Assembly: GCA_016462055.1 (NCBI GenBank)
Contig: JAEMTX010000143.1
Coordinates: 1 to 5,111 of the forward strand
Reading direction: 5' to 3'
DNA length: 5,111 bases
Origin: Acidimicrobiia bacterium
Lineage (GTDB): Bacteria > Actinomycetota > Acidimicrobiia > Acidimicrobiales > Acidimicrobilacustridaceae
The notes beneath the pieces were generated by a model. That model saw nothing but the letters and a program-made list of their open reading frames with translations. It had not been told where the DNA came from and searched no databases. A program made the translations under genes and the position numbers. Positions 1 through 4,547 of this stretch are shown here, piece after piece. The stretch's first letter is position 1, and every line of letters begins with the position of its first letter.

Positions 1-551
1 ACCATGGTGGCAAATGCTGCGACGATTGCCGTCACTTCATCGGTCAATGCAATCGGTGGAAGCGTTGGTCCGCCGTTTGGTTCTCCGTTGACGTTGGCGA
101 AACCCGACATCGCTTCGGCAATCGACGCGAAACCCGGCCGGTCTCGATACGGACCAGTCTGACCAAAACCCGTTACTCGGGTGATGACAAGTTTGGGATT
201 AGCTAAGAGGAGGACTTCGGGCTCGAGTCCGAGTGCTTCGAGTTTCCCTGGTCGAAAGTTCTCGACAAGAACATCGGCGGTTTCGAGCAACTTGCGCAGA
301 ACCGAGATTCCTTCTTCGGATTTCAGATCGAGAACGATCGTGCGCTTTCCGCGCCCGACCATTTTCCAGAACAACGTGACGTCATCAGATGGATCTCGCC
401 ATCCCATGTCACGAACCGTGTCACCAGTACCGGGCCGCTCGACTTTGATGACGTCGGCGCCAAAGTCGGCCAGTTGCCGCGCGCAACCGGGCCCGGCAAG
501 GACGGTTGAGATATCGATGACGCGCAGATCAGATAAAGGCGGATTCGGCAC
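1..551 (-). CDS. CaiB/BaiF family III CoA-transferase, N-terminal part (runs off left edge)
   Basis: This gene encodes the first 183 residues of a family III acyl-CoA transferase, a cytoplasmic enzyme that moves CoA from an acyl-CoA donor to a carboxylic acid through an aspartyl-anhydride intermediate. Visible in order are the opening 'LRVIDISTVLAGPGCARQLA', 'GADVIKVE', 'RGKRTIVLDLKS', 'ADVLVENFRPG', 'GFGQTGPYRDRPGF' and 'PPIALTDEVTAIVAAF'. The Asp in 'LTDEV' (about D171) aligns by eye with the catalytic Asp of the family (D169 in formyl-CoA transferase). The family is usually about 350-400 residues, so roughly half is missing to the left. The start chosen is GTG at 551, which gives the usual short lead-in 'MPNPPLSDLRV'. 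An in-frame GTG at 590 has a better ribosome binding site (AGGAAAT) and would add 13 residues. It follows the epsilon subunit gene by 50-90 nt on the same strand and is probably cotranscribed. The substrate cannot be named. Confidence 0.88.
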   Translation of the reverse strand, partial: MPNPPLSDLRVIDISTVLAGPGCARQLADFGADVIKVERPGTGDTVRDMGWRDPSDDVTLFWKMVGRGKRTIVLDLKSEEGISVLRKLLETADVLVENFRPGKLEALGLEPEVLLLANPKLVITRVTGFGQTGPYRDRPGFASIAEAMSGFANVNGEPNGGPTLPPIALTDEVTAIVAAFATM

Positions 552-639
552 GAGGCAAACGCTAACGGGCGGGGACCGAGGTCCGGACACCCATTTCCTG
601 GCAAATCAGGAGTATTCGATTGCGCGTCGTCGATGCGCT

Positions 640-843
640 TTAGTGGCGAGCAGCCGGGCGGGCGCGGCGTGATGCCACCGGCCGAGACCACCAACGACCA
701 CTGAATCGCCAGCGGGCTTCAGGTTCAACTTCTTGGCCGACCATGATGCGCGGTCGCGTGATCTCGATCGCGGCTGCAATTGCCGCGGCTTCTTCGATGG
801 TCGGTTCAGGCGTGATGCGCACGCTCGGTGACCCGTTGGTCAC
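640..843 (-). CDS. accE: Acyl-CoA carboxylase epsilon subunit
   Basis: This 67-residue protein resembles the small epsilon subunit of actinobacterial acyl-CoA carboxylases, which binds the alpha-beta core and raises its activity or stability. The signature is an N-terminal 'VRITPEPTIEEAAAIAAAI' helix-forming stretch (about residues 8-26), then a variable linker, then 'WRFSGRWW' near residues 46-53. That arrangement (PEPT-EEAAA, then W-x-x-x-G-R) is typical of the family, and the length is also typical. The C-terminal 14 residues are Arg/Ala-rich and probably disordered. It starts with GTG at 843, so its first bases overlap the TGA stop of the carboxyltransferase gene (GTGA, 4-nt overlap). This implies translational coupling and matched expression. 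The family is poorly conserved, so the call rests on motif, size and position together. Confidence 0.85.
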   Translation of the reverse strand: MTNGSPSVRITPEPTIEEAAAIAAAIEITRPRIMVGQEVEPEARWRFSGRWWSRPVASRRARPAARH

Positions 844-2396
844 AGCGGGATATTCCCGTGCTTGCGATGCGGAAGTTCTTCACGCTTGGACTTGAGCATC
901 TCAAGACCAGCGATGACCTTCATTCGTGTGTCGGCAGGATCGATGACATCGTCGATGAAGCCGCGTTCGGCTGCGATATACGGATTCGCGAATCGCTCGG
1001 TGTAGTCATCAATGAGTTCAGCACGACGCTTTTCGGGATCAGCGGCGCCTTGGATTTCGCGACGATAAAGAATCTCAACTGCACCATTCGGACCCATGAC
1101 TGCAAGTTCGGCCGATGGCCATGCGAACGCAAGGTCGGCACCGATCGACTTCGAGTTCATGACGACATATGCGCCGCCGTAGGCCTTACGAGTGATGACC
1201 TGAATGCGGGGCACGGTTGCCTCGCAGAAGGCGTAGAGCAACTTGGCACCGTGGCGGATGATGCCGCCGTATTCCTGATCGACGCCAGGAAGGAAACCAG
1301 GAACGTCGACGAAGGTGACCAGTGGAATGTTGAACGCATCGCAGGTGCGCACAAAACGTGCGGCCTTTTCTGCAGATTCAATGTCGAGCACGCCAGCAAG
1401 CACCATCGGTTGGTTACCGACGATGCCGACGGATTCACCATTGAGGCGCGCGAAACCGCACACGATGGACCCCGCCCAACGCGGGAAGTACTCGAAGAAG
1501 TCGCCATCGTCGACGACTGATGCGATGACCTTCTTCATGTCATAGGGAATGTTCGGGCTAGCCGGCATGATGTCGATCAACTCGGGGCAGCTGCGTTGCG
1601 GATCGTCGGCGGTCGGCATCGTTGGAGCGGTCTCAAGATTGTTCGAAGGAAGGAACGAGAACAGATACTTCACATCGTCGAGACATGACTTCTCGTCTGG
1701 AGAAACGAATGTGGCCACACCCGACTTGCTCGCGTGTGACTTTGCGCCACCAAGTTCTTCGAGCGTGACTTCTTCGCCGGTCACGGTCTTCACAACATCG
1801 GGGCCGGTGATGAACATATGCGAGGTTTCGTCGACCATGAAGATGAAATCGGTCATTGCGGGGCTGTACACCGCGCCGCCGGCGCATGGGCCGAGGATTA
1901 CTGAGATCTGCGGTGTGACACCTGAAGCGAGAACATTTCGGTGGAAGATGCCGCCGTAACTTGCCAGCGACACCACGCCTTCTTGGATACGAGCACCAGC
2001 GCCATCGTTCAGACCGATGAGCGGAGCGCCAACAGAGAGAGCGAGGTCCATGACCTTGTGGATCTTTTCGGCGAAGACCTCGCCAAGCGCGCCGCCGAAG
2101 ACGGTGAAGTCCTGCGAGAACACGAATACTTTGCGGCCGTCGATCGTTCCCCAACCGGTGACAACACCGTCGGTGTACGGGCGCTCTTCGATGCCACTTT
2201 CATGGGCACGGTGCCGAGCCAGCATGTCGAGTTCGTGGAACGAGCCTTCGTCCAAGAGGTAGTCGAGCCGCTCGCGGGCAAGCATCTTTCCCTTGGAATG
2301 CTGGCGTTCAACGGAACGCTCCGAACCGGCGTGAAGGGCTTGCTCTTTGAGTTCGGCCAGTTGGGCTAGGCGCTCGGTCATGGGGTGTTCAGACAT
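840..2396 (-). CDS. Acyl-CoA carboxylase carboxyltransferase (beta) subunit, PccB/AccB type
   Basis: This 518-residue protein is the carboxyltransferase subunit of a biotin-dependent acyl-CoA carboxylase. It transfers carboxyl from carboxybiotin to acetyl-, propionyl- or a longer acyl-CoA in the cytoplasm. It has the usual two crotonase-fold halves (about 1-260 and 270-518) and full family length. Seen in order are 'GKMLARERLDYLLDEGSF' (36-53), 'FSQDFTVFGGALGE' (93-106), 'NDGAGARIQEGV' (130-141), the oxyanion-hole 'GPCAGGAVYSPA' (G173-G174), 'GGAKSHASKSGV' (216-227), 'VDVPGFLPGVDQEYGGIIRHGAK' split around 363-385, and 'ITRKAYGGAYVVM' (second oxyanion hole G408-A409). The specificity position equivalent to D422 of Streptomyces coelicolor PccB is V411, which argues against a strict propionyl-CoA carboxylase. 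The ATG at 2396 has no clear Shine-Dalgarno and is probably leaderless; ATG at 2381 (M6) is an alternative. The biotin carboxylase/BCCP alpha subunit is not in the window. Confidence 0.96.
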   Translation of the reverse strand: MSEHPMTERLAQLAELKEQALHAGSERSVERQHSKGKMLARERLDYLLDEGSFHELDMLARHRAHESGIEERPYTDGVVTGWGTIDGRKVFVFSQDFTVFGGALGEVFAEKIHKVMDLALSVGAPLIGLNDGAGARIQEGVVSLASYGGIFHRNVLASGVTPQISVILGPCAGGAVYSPAMTDFIFMVDETSHMFITGPDVVKTVTGEEVTLEELGGAKSHASKSGVATFVSPDEKSCLDDVKYLFSFLPSNNLETAPTMPTADDPQRSCPELIDIMPASPNIPYDMKKVIASVVDDGDFFEYFPRWAGSIVCGFARLNGESVGIVGNQPMVLAGVLDIESAEKAARFVRTCDAFNIPLVTFVDVPGFLPGVDQEYGGIIRHGAKLLYAFCEATVPRIQVITRKAYGGAYVVMNSKSIGADLAFAWPSAELAVMGPNGAVEILYRREIQGAADPEKRRAELIDDYTERFANPYIAAERGFIDDVIDPADTRMKVIAGLEMLKSKREELPHRKHGNIPL

Positions 2397-2403
2397 GGCG
2401 CCA

Positions 2404-2409
2404 ACACTA
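2404..2409 (-). promoter_or_regulatory. Candidate -10 box (TAGTGT) for the carboxyltransferase operon
   Basis: Read on the minus strand, TAGTGT fits the actinobacterial TANNNT -10 consensus. It ends 7 nt before the A of the ATG at 2396, which would place transcription start at or next to the start codon and give a leaderless mRNA. This fits the absence of a Shine-Dalgarno upstream of that ATG. Only a weak -35-like TTCGGC lies 18 nt further upstream. It is a sequence match only. Confidence 0.4.
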
Positions 2410-2423
2410 CCCAGCCCGTCGGA

Positions 2424-2439
2424 GGAGGCCGAAACCTCC
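2424..2439. repeat. Short inverted repeat GGAGG-6-CCTCC
   Basis: This is a perfect 5-bp stem with a 6-nt loop (CCGAAA) in the divergent intergenic region, just upstream of the candidate -10 box of the carboxyltransferase operon. It could be a binding site or a chance occurrence; 5-bp repeats are common by chance. There is no T-run, so it is not a terminator. Confidence 0.3.
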
Positions 2440-2499
2440 CCAAAGCGTCTGTTGGCCCAGATCGGCCTAGGCTGAGGACAGTCTCTGCTCTCCTCTTAT

Positions 2500-2506
2500 G
2501 GAAGGA
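2500..2506 (+). promoter_or_regulatory. Ribosome binding site of tatA (GGAAGGA)
   Basis: GGAAGGA ends 5 nt before the ATG at 2512 and resembles the anti-Shine-Dalgarno complement. It fixes the start of this short gene and contrasts with the neighbouring carboxyltransferase and heliorhodopsin genes, which have no such site. Confidence 0.7.
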
Positions 2507-2511
2507 CCCTC

Positions 2512-2721
2512 ATGCCGAACGGTTGGGAACTTGTCATCGTCCTCGGGATCATCGCCCTGCTCTTCGGCGGCGCAAAGCTCCCCAAACTTGCCCGCTCGCT
2601 CGGTTCTGCCAAAGGTGAATTCGAAAAGGGCCTGAAGGAAGGCGAGTCCAAGGGCTCGAAAGATTCAAAGTCAGAAACCGACTCGAAGGCCACAGAGTCC
2701 ACCGATTCGTCTGACTCCTGA
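2512..2721 (+). CDS. tatA: Sec-independent (twin-arginine) translocase subunit TatA
   Basis: This 69-residue protein is a TatA/E component of the twin-arginine pathway, which exports folded proteins across the cytoplasmic membrane. TatA oligomerises at the TatBC receptor complex to form or weaken the translocation site. The sequence shows a short polar start with W5-E6, one transmembrane helix (about 7-18), the FG hinge (F18-G19), then the amphipathic helix beginning 'AKLPKLARSLGSAKGEFEKG' (21-40). The tail (41-69) is dominated by Ser, Lys, Glu and Asp and is presumably disordered and cytoplasmic. The length and the 'KLPKLARSLG' motif favour TatA over TatB. It has a good ribosome binding site (GGAAGGA, 5-nt spacing). 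No tatB or tatC is adjacent, which is common for tatA in actinobacteria and other groups. It is convergent with the exonuclease gene. Confidence 0.95.
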   Translation: MPNGWELVIVLGIIALLFGGAKLPKLARSLGSAKGEFEKGLKEGESKGSKDSKSETDSKATESTDSSDS

Positions 2722-2726
2722 AGTTC

Positions 2727-2740
2727 GCGCCTTTTGGCGC
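2727..2740. terminator. Small hairpin GCGCC-TTTT-GGCGC downstream of tatA
   Basis: This is a perfect 5-bp GC-rich stem with a TTTT loop, beginning 6 nt after the tatA stop codon. There is no T-run after it on the plus strand (TGAGCATTAC follows), so it is a poor classical terminator. It may instead protect the mRNA 3' end, or act with the stronger hairpin at 2760-2783. Confidence 0.35.
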
Positions 2741-2759
2741 TGAGCATTACTTCTGGCGA

Positions 2760-2783
2760 CTGACCGGCCCTCGGGTCGGTCAG
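2760..2783. terminator. Candidate bidirectional terminator hairpin between tatA and the exonuclease gene
   Basis: CTGACCGGCCC pairs with GGGTCGGTCAG. The ends match over 7 bp, then there is one G-T pair and further G-C pairs, leaving a very small loop. On the plus strand it is followed by TTTCGCG, a short T-run, so it could terminate tatA. On the minus strand no T-run follows. It overlaps the exonuclease stop codon (2780-2782), so for that gene it would act at the extreme 3' end. Confidence 0.55.
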
Positions 2784-3676
2784 TTTCGCGTCTGGGCCAA
2801 CTTCTGGGCCCGTTCGACAAGACGCTGCGCATCGATGCGTGCCGCCACTTCAGCAAGGTTTGCTTGCGGTCCCGTCCAGCGAAGTTCGTCGACCTTTGTG
2901 AATGTCGGCGCATCGGTCACAACGGTGGCGATCTTGCGGAACAACATCGCAAGTTCCATCTGTTCCTGCAACGTTGCTGCGAGTTTTGCTGCACCTCGTA
3001 CCTGAACATCCCAGGTCTCGGGGTCAGCGGGAATATTTTCGATATGCAAATAGCGACCAAGAACTGTTGACGCCGACTTTGCCCCCCAACCGGGCAAACC
3101 CGGGAACCCGTCTGATGCATCGCCCATTAATGCGAGGTAATCGGGAATGGATTCTGGTGGAACACCAAACTTCTCGATCACGCCATCATGATCGAACATC
3201 TGGCCTTTACGACGGTCGAATTGCACGACGCGAGTTCCCACAACGCACTGCGCAAGATCTTTGTCGGGGGTACAGATGAGCACCTGATCGACACTTTTAT
3301 CGGCTGCAGCTCTAGCAGCGGCCGAACCCATGCCATCGTCGGCTTCGTGTTCGATCATTGAGAACACGGTAAAACCAGCAGCTTCCAACACTTCGTCGAG
3401 GAGCGGAAACTGATTACCTAATTCAGGATCAAGGTCTTCACCCGATTTGTAGCCATCCCACATGGCATTGCGGAAAGAATCCACCGTGCGATCAGTAGCG
3501 ACCCCAACGTGGGTCGCCCCTTCATCAAGCATGTTGAACATGGACATCACCACGCCGCGAGTCGCCGCAACTTCCATGCCATCGCCATTCATACGAGATG
3601 GCAGCGCAAAGTGATGACGGAAGAGTTCGTATGTGCCGTCGACCAGATGAACCTGCATGTGGCCATTGTTCACCAT
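2780..3676 (-). CDS. Standalone 5'-3' exonuclease (Pol I N-terminal/FEN-like)
   Basis: This 298-residue protein matches the 5'-nuclease domain found at the N-terminus of bacterial DNA polymerase I, here without a polymerase. Such enzymes remove RNA primers and cleave flap structures using two metal ions held by conserved acidic residues. Seen in order (numbered from the ATG at 3676) are 'LVDGTYELFR' (D13), 'GVATD' (D62), 'MWDGYKSGED' (about 72-81), 'HEADDGMGS' (E111, D113, D114), 'TPDKDLAQ' (D138, D140) and the helix-3-turn-helix DNA-binding motif 'GDASDGFPGLPGWGAKSA' (D186, D189). All expected metal-ligand acids are present, so it should be active. The ATG at 3676 has GAGGAG 7 nt upstream. 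An in-frame GTG at 3703 (AAGGA upstream) would add 9 residues, and the ATG at 3658 would remove 6. It is divergent from the heliorhodopsin gene and convergent with tatA. Confidence 0.93.
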   Translation of the reverse strand: MVNNGHMQVHLVDGTYELFRHHFALPSRMNGDGMEVAATRGVVMSMFNMLDEGATHVGVATDRTVDSFRNAMWDGYKSGEDLDPELGNQFPLLDEVLEAAGFTVFSMIEHEADDGMGSAAARAAADKSVDQVLICTPDKDLAQCVVGTRVVQFDRRKGQMFDHDGVIEKFGVPPESIPDYLALMGDASDGFPGLPGWGAKSASTVLGRYLHIENIPADPETWDVQVRGAAKLAATLQEQMELAMLFRKIATVVTDAPTFTKVDELRWTGPQANLAEVAARIDAQRLVERAQKLAQTRN

Positions 3677-3682
3677 TCCGCC

Positions 3683-3688
3683 ACTCCT
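3683..3688 (-). promoter_or_regulatory. Ribosome binding site deciding the exonuclease start (GAGGAG)
   Basis: Read on the minus strand, GAGGAG lies about 7 nt before the ATG at 3676. This makes that ATG the best-supported start over the longer GTG form at 3703, although the latter also has a purine-rich AAGGAAAGGG just upstream. Confidence 0.55.
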
Positions 3689-3724
3689 CGGCGACGAAAC
3701 CACCCCTTTCCTTCAGCGACGACG

Positions 3725-3730
3725 TACTCT
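3725..3730 (+). promoter_or_regulatory. Candidate -10 box (TACTCT) of the heliorhodopsin gene, leaderless
   Basis: TACTCT fits the actinobacterial TANNNT -10 consensus. It ends exactly 6 nt before the A of the ATG at 3737, so that A would be the +1 transcription start of a leaderless mRNA. The sequence between (CCACTC) has no Shine-Dalgarno, which supports leaderless translation. No clear -35 element is seen. It lies in the short gap between divergent genes. Confidence 0.5.
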
Positions 3731-3736
3731 CCACTC

Positions 3737-4546
3737 ATGGCTGATCACACAGAACGTCTCGTGAACCTTCGCAAATGGAACATCGGCGTCGGTGGACTTC
3801 ACCTTGTGCAAGGAATTCTCATCCTTGTGCTGAGTTCATCCTTTGCGATTCCGATCGTTGCTGCCGTGCAGACCGGCCCCCCTGGAGCTGAAGGTTCACT
3901 GACAACTGCAAGCAAGACCTTCTTCAGTTTCAACTTTGCGATTGCCATCGCAATCTTTTTGTTTCTCGCGGCTGGCGATCATCTCCTTACCTCAGTGACG
4001 CCAATCCGGGCCTGGTATGAGCGCAACTTGCTTCGCGGAGTGAACTACGCCCGTTGGATCGAATACTCCGTAAGCGCATCGATCATGATCCTGCTGATCT
4101 GCCTGCTGAATGGCATCAACAACTTCTACGCCCTCATTGCAATTTTTGGCGTCAACGCAGCGATGATTTTGTTCGGGCTTGTGATGGAACAGGTCAACCA
4201 AAATCGAGACTCCGTGAACTGGTGGCCATTCATCTTCGGCTGCATTGCCGGGATCATCCCGTGGATCGCAATCGTGATCGGGCTCTACTCAGCAGTTACC
4301 GACAACACGATGATCAACGGTGTCCCCGCAAACATCGATGGGGTACCTGTCTTCGTTTACGGAATCGTCGTTTCACTGTTCTTGCTGTTCAATTGCTTCG
4401 CCCTCAATCAATGGCTGCAGTACCGAGGTAAGGGAAAGTTCGCCGATTATCTCTACGGCGAAAAGGTGTACCTCGTGCTCAGCCTTGTTGCGAAGAGCGC
4501 ACTCGCCTGGCAGATCTTTGCCGGAACTCTCGCCAGCCCTTCGTGA
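3737..4546 (+). CDS. Heliorhodopsin (retinal-binding seven-helix membrane protein)
   Basis: This 269-residue protein is a heliorhodopsin, a microbial rhodopsin family distantly related to type 1 rhodopsins. It has inverted topology (N-terminus in the cytoplasm) and a long photocycle without clear ion pumping. Seven hydrophobic helices fit about 15-42, 61-84, 104-125, 129-152, 163-187, 204-229 and 240-264. Diagnostic stretches are 'LHLVQG' (H22), 'GDHLLT' (H82), 'RWIEYSVSASIM' with the likely counterion E109, 'GIIPWIAI', 'FNCFALNQWLQY', and 'YGEKVYLVLSLVAKSALAWQ' with the retinal Schiff-base lysine K253. The N-terminal 'RLVNLRKWN' is basic, as expected for a cytoplasmic end. The loop between helices 1 and 2 (about 43-60, Gly/Pro-rich) is on the outside. 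The open frame extends upstream to 3509, but that part overlaps the divergent exonuclease gene, so the ATG at 3737, with its leaderless -10 box, is preferred. Its stop is 1 nt from the convergent ATP-grasp gene. Confidence 0.96.
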   Translation: MADHTERLVNLRKWNIGVGGLHLVQGILILVLSSSFAIPIVAAVQTGPPGAEGSLTTASKTFFSFNFAIAIAIFLFLAAGDHLLTSVTPIRAWYERNLLRGVNYARWIEYSVSASIMILLICLLNGINNFYALIAIFGVNAAMILFGLVMEQVNQNRDSVNWWPFIFGCIAGIIPWIAIVIGLYSAVTDNTMINGVPANIDGVPVFVYGIVVSLFLLFNCFALNQWLQYRGKGKFADYLYGEKVYLVLSLVAKSALAWQIFAGTLASPS

Positions 4547-4547
4547 A

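Larger units (their letters stand above)
2397..2511. other. Divergent intergenic region between the carboxyltransferase operon and tatA
   Basis: These 115 bp separate two divergently transcribed genes and must hold promoters for both. They contain the candidate TAGTGT box for the minus-strand operon and a small inverted repeat at 2424-2439 (GGAGG, CCGAAA loop, CCTCC). The ribosome binding site of tatA is at the right end. TAGGCT at 2468-2473 on the plus strand fits TANNNT and could be a tatA -10 box, but no convincing -35 accompanies it. No operator of a known regulator was recognised. Confidence 0.5.

Noticed and set aside
181..672. Plus-strand open frame (163 codons)
   Set aside because: It is antisense to the CoA-transferase, and its Ser/Arg-rich composition is typical of a shadow frame.
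323..694. Minus-strand open frame (123 codons) across the CoA-transferase start
   Set aside because: It is out of frame with the clearly conserved CoA-transferase sequence and spans the end of the epsilon gene; no family features are seen.
828..1520. Long plus-strand open frame (230 codons) opposite the carboxyltransferase gene
   Set aside because: It lies wholly antisense to a strongly conserved gene, its translation matches no recognisable family, and it has the character of a mirror frame caused by codon bias.
1941..2369. Plus-strand open frame (142 codons) antisense to the N-terminal part of the carboxyltransferase
   Set aside because: It is a shadow of the coding strand with no recognisable domain and no ribosome binding site of note.
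3509..3736. Upstream extension of the heliorhodopsin frame (76 codons)
   Set aside because: It overlaps the 5' part of the divergent exonuclease gene. It reads as low-similarity sequence rather than a membrane or sensor domain, and the heliorhodopsin family starts close to the ATG at 3737.
4054..4431. Plus-strand open frame (125 codons) inside the heliorhodopsin gene
   Set aside because: It is in another frame of a well-conserved membrane protein gene, and its Arg/His-rich translation has no recognisable features.
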